Source: Myxocyprinus asiaticus
Lineage: Eukaryota > Chordata > Actinopteri > Cypriniformes > Catostomidae
Assembly: GCF_019703515.2 (NCBI RefSeq)
Contig: NC_059372.1
Coordinates: forward strand, 17,961,492 to 18,025,491
Direction of reading: 5' to 3'
Length of the DNA: 64,000 nucleotides
In this document: positions 1-14,004 of the stretch, one piece after another
Numbering within the stretch: position 1 is the stretch's first letter
How the letters are laid out: the number at the start of each line of letters is the position of its first letter
Notes under the pieces: generated by a model
What the model was told of the DNA's origin: nothing
Databases searched by the model: none
Seen by the model: only the letters and a program-made list of their open reading frames with translations
Position numbers and translations under genes: made by a program

Positions 1-1130
1 GATATGGGGGTAATAGAGGAATCCCACAGCGATTGGTCCAGAACGGTTGTTCTAGTGCCTAAAAGTGACAGGTCTGTACGGTTCTGTGTGGAATATAGGA
101 AAGTCAACGCAGTGTCTAAATTTGATGCGTACCCGATGTCCCGCATTGAGTTGCTCGATTTGTTAGATACTGCTCGATTTTATTCGACATTGGATTTGAC
201 AAATTGTTATTGGCAGATCCCCTTGACACCAATTTCCCGCGAAAAAACAGCCTTCTCCACGTTATTTGGATTGCACCAATTTGTGACGCTTCCGTTTGGT
301 TTGTTTGGGGCCCCGGTTACCTTTCAGCGTCTCATGGACCGAATCCTCAGACCGCATTGAGCTTACGCCGCTGCCTATCTAGATGACATTAACATTTACA
401 GTAATGATTGGCAGTGGCACATGCAGCATCTGAGGGCGGTCCTGAGATCGCTGTGGCGGGCAGGACTCACAGCAAACCCCAAGAAGTGCGCGATTGGGCG
501 GGTGGAGGTACGGTATCTGGGGTTCCACTTGGGTCATGGGCAGGTGCGTCCCCAAATTGACGACCTGCGACCTGCCCATGACCCAAGACCAAAAAGGGGG
601 TGAGACAATTCCTGGAGCTTGCTGGCTATTATAGGAGGTTTGTGCCTAATTATTTGGATGTCACCAGCCTGCTGACTGATCTCACTAAAAAGGGGGCTCC
701 AGACCCAGTCCAGTGGACGGAGCAGTGCCAACAGGTGTTCATGCAAATTAAAGCCACACTTTGCGGGTGGGCGCTTTTGCATGCACCTAATTTCTCTCTC
801 CCTTTCCTATTACAGACGGACACTTCAGACAGAGGACTGGGGGGCCGTACTCTCGCAGGTGGTGGGGGGGGAGTGCCTGGTGCTGTACATCAGCCGCAAG
901 CTCTCCTTGAGGGAGACTAAGGCCATCAAGGCACTGGCCATCAAGTGTGCGGTCCTCACCCTCTGCTACTACTTGCATGAAGGATACCAACGCGCAGATC
1001 ACCCGTTGGTATCTGGCTCTCCAGCCCTTTAAATTCAAGGTGGTCCACAGACCGGGGGCACAGATGGCTGTCGCCGACTTCCTTTCCAGAAATAAAGGAA
1101 ATAAAGGAAATAAAGGGGGGGGGGGGGGTT
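1..1130 (+). pseudogene. Ty3/gypsy pol fragment: reverse transcriptase and RNase H
   Basis: The window opens inside a reverse transcriptase. Bases 4-360 read EESHSDWSRTVVLVPKSD and later YSTLDLTNCYWQIPL (the D of motif A) and FVTLPFGLFGAPVTFQRLMD. A stop follows at 358-360. Past it come AYLDDINIYS, the Y-x-DD active-site box, and then YLGFHLGHGQVRPQIDD. After a frameshift near 570-600, LELAGYYRRFVPNYLDV marks the RT/RNase H connection. RNase H continues with LQTDTSDRGLG and, after a deletion near 970-985, TRWYLALQPFKFKVVHRPGA and VADFLSR, the usual RNase H end. At least one stop, frameshifts and a short deletion make it a pseudogene. gag, protease and the rest of pol would be left of the window. 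Confidence 0.93.
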
Positions 1131-1305
1131 AGAGTGGTAGACAGGCCGGATGATTCCCAGGCCTGAGTCGGGCGGTGGAGATATGTTGCAGCGGGGACGT
1201 GGTCGAGCACCCGTCTGGAGAGAGAGAAAGCGGTAAGGGCGCTTACACCTGAGCTAAATTATGTCTAACACCTGTCTCTAATTCCAGTGAGCTTGGGGAG
1301 AGCGT

Positions 1306-1313
1306 CATATAAA
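1306..1313 (+). promoter_or_regulatory. LTR TATA box
   Basis: The sequence CATATAAA sits 122 bp into the LTR and about 165 bp before its polyadenylation signal, a standard U3 promoter position. It is inferred from position and motif only. Confidence 0.55.
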
Positions 1314-1474
1314 CAGCCACGCCACCGCCAGAAGAGAGAGAGAGTGAGACAGAACACAAGCTGTGTGTGTCTGCTGCTAAAAGTGGAAAGACTGTCTCAC
1401 TGTGTGGCCATGAGGCCTGATTATTATTTGAGCTTGTTTGTGCAGTGTGGCCATGGAGCCCGTGTTTTTGTTTG

Positions 1475-1480
1475 AATAAA
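1475..1480 (+). promoter_or_regulatory. LTR polyadenylation signal
   Basis: AATAAA lies in the 3' third of the LTR, about 60 bp before its end. It would define the R/U5 region of the element transcript. Confidence 0.6.
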
Positions 1481-1538
1481 ACGAACCTGTTGGAGAAGAC
1501 CTGTGTTCTGGGCCCTCCTTCCGTTGAACTGTCTCACA

Positions 1539-2778
<1,240 letters not shown>

Positions 2779-2790
2779 TAGAATGAACAG

Positions 2791-3120
2791 AAAGACAGAC
2801 AGACAGACAGATGATAGGACAGACAGACAGACAGACAGGCAGATAGATAGACAGATAGATGATAGAACAGACATACAAATAGATGATAGAACAGACAGAC
2901 AGATAGATAGAATAGACAGAAAGACAGACAGACAGATGATAGGACAGACAGATAGACACACAGACAGATAGAGAGACGACAGAACGGACAGACAGATAAA
3001 TGATAGAACAGACAGACAGAAAGATGATAGAACAGACAGACAGAATGATGATAGAACAGACAGACAGACAGATGGAACACAGACAGACAGACAGACAGAC
3101 AGACAGATAGATGATAGAAC

Positions 3121-3195
<75 letters not shown>

Positions 3196-3205
3196 CAGAT
3201 GGATG
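2791..3205. repeat. (GACA)n/(GATA)n compound microsatellite
   Basis: About 415 bp of tetranucleotide repeats, mostly ACAG/GACA with GATA interspersed, ending in an uninterrupted GATA run (about 3152-3195). It starts 10 bp after the Tc1 target site. Long open frames on its minus strand (Ser/Val/Cys/Leu repeats) are by-products of the repeat. The GACA/GATA mixture resembles the Bkm satellite type. Confidence 0.95.
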
Positions 3206-4662
3206 GTTGACTGCAAACTCTTCTTCCCTGATGTTTTGTTGACATGTTGTCAAGAATAAACAGATTTTATAGGAGAACAAATTTCACAATCATAACTACA
3301 GTTGGGGAGAAGCATAAAATCTTGTAAACGACACAACTAGTTTGTGATTAATTGTGTAAAGTCTACACAGAAGAAGACCATTACTAACATCTTTTCTTTT
3401 CATCTTTACGTATGTGCAGGATGATGAGCTTCAGTCCTGCCATGTGTGCTTAGCTTATGGAAGTACAAGAGAGAGACATTATCCCAATATGTATGCCACA
3501 CCTGGCATTTTCTTAAAAACAAAAGTATGTATTCACAACAAAGGTAAAGTTACTTTGAAAAAGACTTAAACTTTTTAATGCCATGCTTGTTCATTTGAAT
3601 ATATGCAGAGCAGATGGAAAACTTGTTTGTTGTTTTGTTTTTATGGCATAGATTTTCTTCTGCTCTAAAAACATCTTGAGAAGGACATCAAGTCAAAATA
3701 TTCAGACAATGGAAGAAAAAGGTAATTACAGTTTAAAGCATTTAATGAGAACGAAAGACCAGACAAATCAAAAGCTTTTATCTGTGTGAATTTCAGATGT
3801 ATGCGTTTACTTAGATCTTAATTTGCATGATACATACAGTACATAATCAAGTAAACATTAATGAAAGTAAGAGAAGATCCATCTTGAGGCATCGAGGGAA
3901 CCTGTTGAATGCATCAGGCCTCATTAACCAGTAATGAGCCGGTTCCAGCTACATGCCCCAGTGAGGAGAACGATATGATGGATACCGATCAAACCATTTC
4001 AGACACATTTATCTGCTGAACAGTCCCGAGGCATACAAATATTGGCTGACTTGAGTGAGAAACAAGAATTTCGATACAACGTGCATTTTGAAACAGCTAC
4101 TAAAAGTCTTTTTCAGGCTGTTACACTTCAAGTACACACATTTTATTAATTTTGAGAACAATTTAGTGCAGGAAACCAAATATTTTCTGAGTATTTCAGT
4201 ATGATGTTCCGTGTGCAATGGCGGAAGAATGCAGACATTCAAAAACTGTTAACAGAACGATTGTAATGAAAATTATTTGTTTCCAGATAAAAATAAAATA
4301 AAATAATGGAATCTATTCTGAGTAATAAACAGTTCTTGCTTCCCAATAGTAGACAGCAATATTTAATTTGACGCAAACAAAGACAAGGCTGTGCGAGACA
4401 GTGTTAGAAATTAGGTGCAAGGTCACATCTAACTTTGAATTTTTTTTTTTTTTTTTTTTTTTTTTGTACACTAGAAATTAGTGGAACATATTAAACAATT
4501 ACACAACAATTCAACTTGAATGAATGTTGAACAAACTGTACCTCCCTACATCCCTCATTGCCTCATTTTATTTGTGTCAAATCAAATTTGGCACCTATTC
4601 TTGAACAAAGTATGTTGTTAGAGCTTTGCTATTAGAAACACTGCATGTGAGATCAATGTTAC
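3206..4662. other. Intron 8 remainder, no feature recognised
   Basis: AT-rich single-copy-looking sequence with a T homopolymer at about 4441-4465. No last exon of pex14, no repeat arms and no RNA gene were recognised. Confidence 0.5.
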
Positions 4663-4754
4663 CTGCTGAGAAGAAGCCCCTTCAAAGACACAATCTCAGC
4701 CTTGAGCTCACTGATGCACTGAGACTCCAGCATGCGATTGGTTGAAGATGAGGC
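4663..4754 (-). CDS. pex14: pex14 exon 8: end of coiled coil
   Basis: The exon is 92 bp, 30 codons plus two bases. It encodes ASSSTNRMLESQCISELKAE, then IVSLKGLLLS and a split codon. It corresponds to human about 196-226 (ATTSTNWILESQ...SLKGLLLNR). Acceptor tctctttag, donor CAG|gtaaca. The final exon, expected to start near an R-Q-F motif and to be acidic, was not seen between 1 and 4662. It should lie to the left, beyond the gypsy and Tc1 insertions, making intron 8 at least 4.66 kb. Confidence 0.96.
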
Positions 4755-7700
4755 CTAAAGAGACAAAAATGTAAAAAAACATTTCAAATTACTTTTATCC
4801 TTCACTCTAACTGCCTTTAAAGGTAAAAATCTGCTCAAGAGTGTGGAAAGGCTATTTGATGTCAGGCCTGATTTACCAATACTGTATATTAGCATGCAGC
4901 ATGTTCAAAAATGTGATGTCTTCGGTGATCTGTTGGAAGTGTGACTTTTTTATAATTTAATTTGTTGGAGTTATTACACTAATTAACTACTTCAAACTGC
5001 ATTCAAACTGCCAAGATAACAACCTACTGTCATTGAGTCAATGAAAGACTTCAAATTCATTTTATCAAACCACAACTACACCGAAGAGTCCCAACTATCT
5101 CTCCACTCAGAAGGTCGGGATCTTTCAGAAAAGGCTAAGGGAATTAATCATACCATTTTTACATATTTTTCCATACTGCAGGCTGCTGATTTGAGCAGGA
5201 CAGAGGTGTTTGATAAGAGGCCTGTGGCACAACAATGGCAGTATTCATCAAGTCAGAGAGGTTTTTATTAAAAGAAGCCTTATCACCAACTGCTTGCCAC
5301 GAGATGAATTGTTGAAGGGAGTGATCGCCAATTGAAGTGGCCAGCAAACATTTGAATAGCAAATGACTTCAAGAAAAAAAAAGGTAAAAATATCCATCCA
5401 TCATTTTTTCTTTCCAAATAGACACATGGCTGGTGATGTCAATTTTTAAAAAGAAAGAAATCCTCTGGACTCTACATTTACAGTACCACAGAAAACCGCA
5501 CTAGTAAATATTCACTGTATTTTCACACAACAATGCACTCTTTGTCCACTGTGCCTTTGTGTATGAAGCATTTGTACACTTCGGTGTTGCATTACTTTTA
5601 AAGCATTAATGGAACAAATACATTGTTTTTGTGAGAACTATTACATATGTTAGATCAACTATCTACCATTACAGTAACCTAGCATGAAAATGAAATAGTT
5701 TTAAATACATCAAATGTCTGCATCCCCTACCCTACTTAAAATTGTGATTTGGCCTGTCCTACCTTAAAGGTCTTGAACTTCCTAGAGGTATAGTATTTAT
5801 ATTAAAAACAGTGGACTACTTCTTATTCATTTTCTCAATATTTACACAAATTTCAGTGTTGACTGCTCTTCAAGCTCCTTTGAGCCTTTTACCCAAGTTA
5901 TTGAAAGAATAAATGATCAAAAAATATAAATGTATCAATAACTACAACCAACATATGGTCCCAAGCCAGCTAGCCACTACAGAGTGTTAGGCTGATTTGG
6001 GCAAAATATCCAACCCTTTTACCCATTCTAGCACAGATTATTATTATTATTTTTTTAAATACATTTTGTATATTTAATTTGGATATGTATTAAATGTTTA
6101 TTGCTAGAAAATAAAATAGCAAAATCACACAAATCAAACTTTAAAAGGCTTACATTTACACACATTTTGGTAACAGGGTTGCTAAAATGGCAAACCTGAT
6201 ATAAAATAAATAGAAAACAAAACAGCTCATATAATATATAGTTTCAGGATCTATTTTGTACCCTATTTGTGGAAAGTGCTTTGGTGGCAATCATAAAGTT
6301 AGAGACTCCATTTTGGTTCCCCAACCGAATGAGGGAAGCTGGCAATTTAACAGATTAATCCAGGCTCTTAAGCCCTGTTCAGAGGCATAATAACGCTCCT
6401 GTACAGCTACACTGAGTCACAGCGGTACCTGACTCTTTGAACCGTCCACAAACAAACAGCCCTCAACCAACCCTATAATCCCACATCCAGTTCTTCTGCC
6501 CCTCTTAAGGGGGAAAAGGAGACCAGGAAGAGGAAGTGGTAAGGGGCTGGGGGAAAATAAAAATAAAAGTATAATTAAGAACATGTGAGTCACAAGGGGC
6601 AGCTAGTTAGAAAGCAGAGACCCCCTATCTAGAGAGGGATAAATTGGACTTTTTCACATGTAATTAAATCTAAAGTAAATTAATTGAATCACATCTGAAA
6701 AGGATCAGACTCATTTACAGTGAGGGGTGGGGAAGGATAGAGAGCCGTGGCAGGGGTTTCTTCTGCTCTCTGCTCCTAAAGCCCTCCAATAAGTGTGGCG
6801 TTTTCGGAGAGGGCACATCTGATCCAAGCTGAGCGCATTATGCCTGGTGAAGACACCCTTATTACAGGCCTCAACTCATTATGGCCATCTTAATCCCACA
6901 CTCCCCATGGCACCAATTTTACCTTTGTTACAGAAAAAAAAAAATTAATTGCTTCAGAGGCTTACATTTTAACAGAGCACAAAGCACCTTCCAGCCACTG
7001 GTGTTTGAAGTTCAGGTAGTTGTTTTGTGAATCGAACACACACACACACACACAACATAATTTCGCTAAAAAGTTGCGCCACTTTACATGTTATTTCAGC
7101 CTAAAAACCTTAATCACTCTCAATTCAATTTACAATGACCCACTTTACTTGCACTTAAGAAAATGGTTTATTCCAGGGTTTTGCAGAAAGCGGCATTACG
7201 AAACATCATGTAAACGTGAACGCTGTTTTCATTACTCCACTTTTACATCAATTAATAGAAACCAGTTTTACACACCTAGGTTTTTCCTGAATAATTCTGT
7301 GGCTTATGTGAACATGTAAATGCATAATTTGCATTCTTGCAGGTTTTTGAAGAGTGCACATGTGCGTGGAACAGACCAGATAATGTCATGGGATAAAGGG
7401 CTACATCATATCATCAAGTCAACACAGCAGAAAGTATTCAACATTTCTGGGGGTACAGTGGGAAAAGGGGAAAAACTGGGGAAATCCCAGAGTATGGTGT
7501 AAGAGGTAAACCCCACTATTGTAGCGCGATTCCGCTGCAGGTGTGATGGAACGTTAAGGAAACAAGCACAGCAACATCTCCGGAATATATGGAAATGAAT
7601 CAATGCAACAAAAAATTAAAACAGCGAAGTCGTCCTCAGATGCCATGTTTGTTATTTACATAAGTGTCACATGGAAATTATGTTGCTGTGGAGAAAGCTG

Positions 7701-9008
7701 CTTACTGACCGAGCTGCATGTATACCGGAGAAGGGAGAACGACTTTCTGTAGTCCATGTAAATGAACTCAATGCACTATCCGTGCTGTAATAGCGCTGTG
7801 CCGTATTTTCAGTGCAAACACGTCTTCTTTCGATATATCATCCTGCAAGATGTTTCTGTTACTTTAAATTATTTACATATATTTCGTCAGTGAATCGAAT
7901 ACTAAAAACAGACATCCTAAGCAAATAATTGAAATTTATTAAAAGCAATTTATGTTAAACATTATTTTTAAAAATCCTATAGTACATTGGGATTTAAGCA
8001 CAGATCAACTTGCACACTAAATCAAAACTGTACAATGAAACTAACAAGACTTAAAGAACATAACTACTTAGTTGTTACAAAGTGTCTTATCTATAGGGCA
8101 CTAACTGAGCAAGGATCACCACTGGTGGATCACCCCTAAAAAAAAGAAAAGAAAAGTGAATGACACCGCTGCTATCCACGAGCAGAATTCATTTAGTAAA
8201 TTCCCCCCACAGTGTTCAGTGATGACTGTTTAATTGCTGCTAAAGGCCTTTCTCTGCATGTCTTTGACTACAGAATGTGAGCAGCCATCTAGTCAATGGG
8301 GTCAGTACAGTGTGATCAGAGTTCTTCACCTTCTTAAGTGTGAACAATGCTTCTCCATAGTCTATAGGGTAATTATTTAAGGAGATGGAGCATGCTGTAC
8401 AAAGAGAGGTATACACACACACACACATGCCATAGTAGTACACCAGCAGTCAAACATGGAATGGATTAAAGTAAAAGTCTGCAGACCATTAACAACAGAT
8501 AACATCTTAACAAGGCGAGTTAAGAAATGTCTGAATGCAAATGAATTCACTGCATCTATCTCTCTGATGCTATTTCCACTGTGTAATGCATGTATATTTA
8601 TGGTGGAATCAGCTTGAAAATAAATCCCAAGGGAGTGTTTCCGGTGAAAACACTGGTACAATTTATTTGAGCCTGTTTATTCACTCTCCCAGTGGCAGGC
8701 CTTTCTGCGGTGGATAAAACCCCTGAAGAGCTCCTAATCTTCTGTGAGCAGCCACTAATAAAGACAGCTATCTCTGGATTCAAACGGCATGGCAATTCAA
8801 CTCAACTGGTCTACTAGTAGAAGTGGAAGGTGTAGTAAAAAAATATTCGTTTATATACATGGAAGACGAGAAAGAGCATTCTGCCTGTGATACAATATGA
8901 AATGTTATTAAAGGAGAACATGGTGTTTTGCCTAAGAAATGAGAACTCTACGCTAATATAGTCAGGTTTAAGGGTAATATGTTGCTTACTGGCCCAAATC
9001 AAAATAAC
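4755..9008. other. Intron 7, left part: mostly unannotated
   Basis: This stretch holds short CA repeats (about 7038-7054 and 8411-8427) and an A run near 6934. Parts look non-repetitive and motif-rich, notably 6260-6910 (several TAATTA/ATTAAT motifs, a long pyrimidine-purine mixed block, ending in ...TTATGGCCATCTTAATCC) and 8520-8800. These could be conserved enhancers but nothing in the sequence alone proves it. No coding exon was recognised. Confidence 0.4.
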
Positions 9009-9240
9009 CCCCGTCAATTTGTGATGATATTCTGATCCCTAGATATGGCTTGAGTCCCTCCTTCAATGCAAGTCAATGGGATTTTTTCACCCAATTTATC
9101 CTTCATGCAAAAATGGTCAGAATGCTTAAAATGTAATCGCCCACGTGTCCTCAACAAAATTAGGTTTGAAAATTTGAGATTTCATTCATGTCTGTAGCAC
9201 AAATATAATATTAATCCGTTCAATACTTAGGGTAAGGGGT
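9009..9240. repeat. Interspersed repeat, copy 1 (second copy near 23965-24175)
   Basis: The segment containing GATGATATTCTGATCCCTAG, ATATGGCTT, CTCAACAAAATTAGG, TTCATGTCTGTAGCA and GGTAAGGGGTTG is matched in order, at lower identity, by 23965-24175 (GATATTCTGGTCACTAAATA, TTCTCAACAAGCCACAC, CTCATGTCCATAGCATGA, GGTTAGGGGTTTG). Two diverged copies in one gene imply a dispersed repeat. Its class is not recognised. Confidence 0.6.
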
Positions 9241-10817
9241 TGTATGAGTAATTGTAATATACTTATGCTCTTATGACAAAAATGCTCTTAACAATTTATT
9301 AAGGCTGCGATTTAACAAGTTTATTTAATGCGATTAATTATACAAAAAAAGTATGCATTACAAATATTTACGTAATTATTCATGCCCACTGACGTGTATG
9401 TAAATTCCGTAACAAAAATACGGATTTTCCTACCATACGAGCAATTCAAGCTTGAAGTACATCTGTTTTTACGAGCTGCGTCAGTAGGTGGCAGTGCGCC
9501 TCAAGAAACCTCACAAACAGCGCAGCCACAGAATGAGAATCACTCACTTAGGAAGCGCAACAGGTGGACGAAGCACAACGGAATACAGGAATCTAATTCA
9601 TTTAATTAAAACATTTTATCGATCGACAGCCCTGCAATATACTGACTATGGATACAAAAAGACAACCAAAGTACAGTAATTTTCATCACAAGAACTTTGG
9701 TATATTCAAAGACAAAGCAATACAATTCACACTTCAACAAAATATTCACTAATTCTAAACTGACTTCCTATTTCAGTTGACAAAGACTTTATCAGTCGAC
9801 ATTTGAATAACAGCTTATTGTGTGGAATAGAATAAGGAAATATATGGAAGTATGGAGCTCATTTATAGAGATGACAAAAGAAAAGGTTTTTGTGTGCAAA
9901 CATTCACAGTTTGTGCAACTGGAAGAGAAACAGGCCAGCAAGACAGCACATACTACACTTGTGTGGTTTTGAAAGTATAAGACATGTTTACTTAGCAGCT
10001 GAAGAAACAGAAGTTGCCATGTGTTTTGGGTTAAATACACATTTCCGCATTAAAGGGTTTAATTGCCAAGCTTGGCGCATTCTGAGCGGAATGAGGAACC
10101 CCAAAAAGGCAGCTCTGAAAACCACATACTGAAAATGATACACAGCCAAAAGTCTAAACATGTGTCCTTAATCTCATACTCCGGACATGAATATAATTTC
10201 TGAATTTCCCATATGGCTCTAGACAAAAGGGCCCTGCATCTCTCAAAACAAAATTTAAGATCACCGCTAAGTACACTTTGTTTAATGGGTGTTTATATGT
10301 GAAGTATACTTTATATACACTGCAGCTTTCCAGCAAGGCACTCATGACAAATGAAGCCTGTGCTTTTTAATTCAATCTTTAATTTGATAAGAGAAAATTC
10401 CATATCTCCTTGAATTTGGGTGGCTGTTGCGAATGACGGCTCAAAGTGTTTTGAACAATAGATCGATGTGGCTGTATTTTTCTAGAAGAGGAAAAAACGA
10501 GGTGTGTCTTTTTTACAAGTGAGGTGAACCGGAGAGAGTGGCTACGTCTAAAACATAAGCTTGATAACTGTCAATGACTTCACACAGGTAGCATTTTTTG
10601 GTATGAAGTATAGGTTCCCTCACCTTTTGACCAATGAATTTCCAAGACCTTTCCAATCATTTGTGATTGCTGGATAAGGATTTTTAAACATAATTTTATA
10701 GAGATTACACTTAAAAAGAGCGATTTCTAGTTGAAAATGCTGTAAAACTGAGCATAACTAGAAAAAATGTCATGACTTTTCCATAATTTTTTATTTTTAT
10801 TTTATTAATGTCACTAG
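9241..10817. other. Intron 7: no feature recognised
   Basis: AT-rich sequence with only short open frames and no splice-bounded coding match. No inverted-repeat element was recognised. Confidence 0.4.
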
Positions 10818-11476
10818 TATGTTTCCATCTAAGTTGTGAATTTAATTTATTGCGACAAACCACAATATCGCAAAAACAATGCGTGAATAAAACTGTGTTT
10901 CCATCCTTAATGTGTTCAAAAGAAAAAAGTCTTCACTTCCCGAGAAACTGTAGCCACTGTAGCCACCATTAATTAAATGCTTGCGGTTTAGAGCACACGG
11001 ACAAAACACTGTAAAGAACTTTGACTCATGTCTGGGAGGGACAGCGTGTCACACAGTTCTGGGATTACTATGTGTGTGTGTTCCGCCTTGTGCCATGTGG
11101 ATATATAATATCTTTTTCAAAAGTGTCAATAAACCTGCTCTTCGGCACAATTCAAGTCTGTATTCGACTTATTTGCTTGGTAAACTCTATGCAGGCTTTG
11201 GATTTTCCAGACACCGTTATTTCAGAGTGACCAGAGCAACATTTCAGATGCGGTGCTTGGTCCGCTGGTTAGTCCAGTTATGAATGAGTTATTCAGTCAA
11301 AAATTCAATGTGTTTCCATCATAGTTTATGCAAATTTTTTCTTATCGAATTAAAAATGTATCCACCTCAAGTGAGCATATACGTTTTTGGAGATTGTATT
11401 CGCATCTTTGGTGTTTGCAAGTTTTTATGTGGTATCCCAAAATGCGCATACAAATACGTGGATGGAAATCCAGCCT
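10818..11476. mobile_element. MITE-like element with TGTTTCCATC motifs
   Basis: The left end carries TATGTTTCCATCTAAGTTG and the right end ACGTGGATGGAAATCC, an imperfect inverted pair. The same motif recurs inside at about 10898 (GTGTTTCCATCC) and 11309 (TGTGTTTCCATCA), a pattern known for some fish hAT-type MITEs. No transposase is encoded. Boundaries are approximate and a target duplication was not resolved. Confidence 0.5.
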
Positions 11477-12449
11477 GTTGTGAACCCTGAACATCATGTC
11501 TAATGCTCTACAAAAAATTAAATTGAGCTTTAGAGATAACCAAGCAAGATACAGTACATAGCTGCCTTTAAAAATCAACCAGATGAAGGCATCTTAGAAG
11601 ACAGGATGTGACATAAACATTGGATTTGGAGGTGCCTTGCAGTCTTTTTACTTCCATATACTGCCTTTTGCCAAGTCCGTTTATCTATGGCAAACTTCAA
11701 TATGGCAGTTTAAGGATACAGGGCGGAAAAACGTAGTGGTGAGTCTGCACTTCTGGCAGACTTCAGAAGAGTGAGAGATTCATATTTTCACTTCAATTTT
11801 TGCAGGGCCAGATGTGTTTGCATATGTTTTCCTACAGGATCCAGATGCTTCAGTAAAACACCCATGTGCGTAACAAGCTGTGGACATAAAACATGCCCTT
11901 GGTTGCTATTCCAAAGCGCTTTTTGGCGCCCCTTACAAGATGATTTATCACGGTATTGTAAGATACAAAGTGCATAGAGTTTCACATTTTGAAGAATGGC
12001 AATGTGTTTCTAGCAGGCAGCACATGCAAAATGCCTGCAAATTCCTTTAGATGCCTATTATTTTTTAAGTTATGTGCTTATAATCTGAAGTTTTTGAAGG
12101 CCTTATCATCATGAGGAACATTCTTCTGAGATAATGACACCATAATGCATTCATTAGCATTTGATAAAGCCAACAAAATCAGTGCTGCCATAATAGACAA
12201 ACATAAAAGAAGAGAACTTCCTGTATCATAAACATTTCTTCTTTCAATCCTTATTGAACTGTATGTTTGTTTTCTCAAGCATGTGCATTCTTCTTTTTAT
12301 TTTGCTGTTGACTATTACACTGCATCTTCACTAGAAATGTTCGATGTTGCATCATGATGATAGCAAAACAATATGACGTGGTTTATTACACATATCACAG
12401 CATTTTCAAGGATAATTGTGCCCTGCGTGGCACTGAAATCAAGTTGAAT
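11477..12449. other. Intron 7: no feature recognised
   Basis: Unannotated AT-rich sequence. Short open frames here have no recognisable product. Confidence 0.4.
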
Positions 12450-12780
12450 CCTCCCCTAAACAGATGAGGTTTTTAAGGTTAAGGTTTTAAATCAACAAAA
12501 CCTACTTCCCTACCCAAAACCTTGAACCTAAACCTAATAGACAGTGTCATAAAAAGCAAATGTGACATAAAAAATGCAATTGCTGAAGCAACCACATAAT
12601 TTTGCTGTCCTTCTATGACACTTTCAGTACCCCATGTCCTTTGCATAGCAAGTGCAATGCTCCATCAGTTGAGCTACCATGCAATTCGATCGTGCCCAAA
12701 CAAGCTTGTAAATAAAGTTGGTTATGTAATGCAAAAGTTAAAATGTACCATCTTACAAGTTATGTGCTATAGTAAAAGTA
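12450..12780. repeat. Dispersed repeat with tRNA-like segment, copy 1
   Basis: The block runs AACCTACTTCCCTACCCAAA, then CCTAAACCTAATAGACAGTG, and on the minus strand TGGTAGCTCAACTGATGGAG, which resembles a tRNA A box. The same order of blocks is found at about 21365-21760. A tRNA-derived SINE origin is likely. The tRNA-like part is too degraded to be a tRNA gene. Confidence 0.6.
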
Positions 12781-14004
12781 ATTTGATGTCATAAGACAGC
12801 ATTGTGTGAGGAACAGGTCAAAAAGTAGGTGTTTATGAACCGATAATCTTCTGTTTTACCTGTGATTTGTGTGAAAGGGAATAAAAGTCATTGCTGTAGC
12901 GCCTCTAGTGTTATTTTACTAGGAAACTGCAGTGATACATACAACAAGTCATGCAAAAATGTTTTCTATGAGACCAGGTTGGCTTAGAGAGCAAACAATG
13001 CTATCAGACAATTCAACTTCTTACAAGCATCTAAAAACAACTGCACTGATTCAACAGTATCTCAGTAAGAAAATCTTTATGCCTGTAGTTGCTGATAGGG
13101 TGGGGGTTAAATGAGGTCCCAGCCCAGCTGAAAATAGCAGAAGGCAATGACAAGCAAAGGAGAGATCAGGACGGGATGGCAGAGTGAGTTCACATCCCGT
13201 CCCTAGATGGCTTGCTTAAGCGTACCGGAGATGGTCATACACTTTCTTTATGGAACTCCCATGACATGCCTTGTCTTGTCAATGCACATTTTTCTCTTCT
13301 GAACGGCATATGAGCTCTGTCACCACTAATATTCACATCAGGGTGAAGCATCAGTCTCAGTGCCAATGAAATATGCCCTGTGTTGTTTTAAACTCAAAGT
13401 GGCCTTGTTTTATAGAGGCTGTGCCCCTGAAACTGAGTGCTGCAAAGGGCCTCACAAAAATGCACACTGAGTCCTTTATTTAAACTTAGCAGATCAACAC
13501 AACAAGTGTTGGCTATCATTCATGATATATCTGAGATGACACCACCGAATGGAATGCAACTATTTCTTGACAACTAAGTTCCTGTAGTATTTTTCTTTTT
13601 TTATGTTTCCTTTTCACATTTTGGCTACACCCTCTTAATGTACCAAAGTTGAGATTTCAGAGGCAATTCATGCATTTATTTTCTGTCAATTATGCTGTTT
13701 GATGGTGCTTATGTAATGCAAGTGCAATTTTGTTGTCTGATGATCATTATGTAACAAAGAAGATTGAAAGGAAAATTATTTTTATTTTTTTTGTCAGCTA
13801 TCCTTGTCACATACACCATGATTCTAGAGGATTCCTATCTCATTCTATTCTTACACTTGATCTGTAATGTGAAAAATGACAAAAACTGAAGGAAAGATTG
13901 ACTGTATGATCTGTTTCTTTGCAGTCACCTCTGTTGAATTGAGTTAAAATTTGACTTTGTCTCTCCATATGGTCATTTACTTCAATTACAACAGGACAGA
14001 ACAT
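12781..14004. other. Intron 7: unannotated, one short perfect hairpin
   Basis: Mostly featureless. At 13169-13178 and 13193-13202 a perfect 10-bp inverted repeat (GGACGGGATG / CATCCCGTCC) with a 14-nt loop stands out from the AT-rich background. No promoter or RNA gene could be assigned to it. Confidence 0.45.

Larger units (their letters stand above)
1184..1538 (+). repeat. 3' long terminal repeat of the gypsy element
   Basis: The LTR begins TGTTGCAGCGGGG just after a purine-rich tract at 1170-1181, the likely plus-strand primer. It ends ...ACTGTCTCACA, so it has TG...CA termini with a short imperfect inverted repeat (TGTTGCAG versus TGTGAGACAG). Inside are a TATA-like box (1306-1313) and an AATAAA signal (1475-1480) in the order expected of U3-R-U5. 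It is 355 bp long. Only this LTR is in the window. Confidence 0.8.

Noticed and set aside
3206..4662. Last coding exon of pex14
   Set aside because: No acidic Glu/Asp-rich frame or motif after the coiled coil was visible on the minus strand; it probably lies left of the window.
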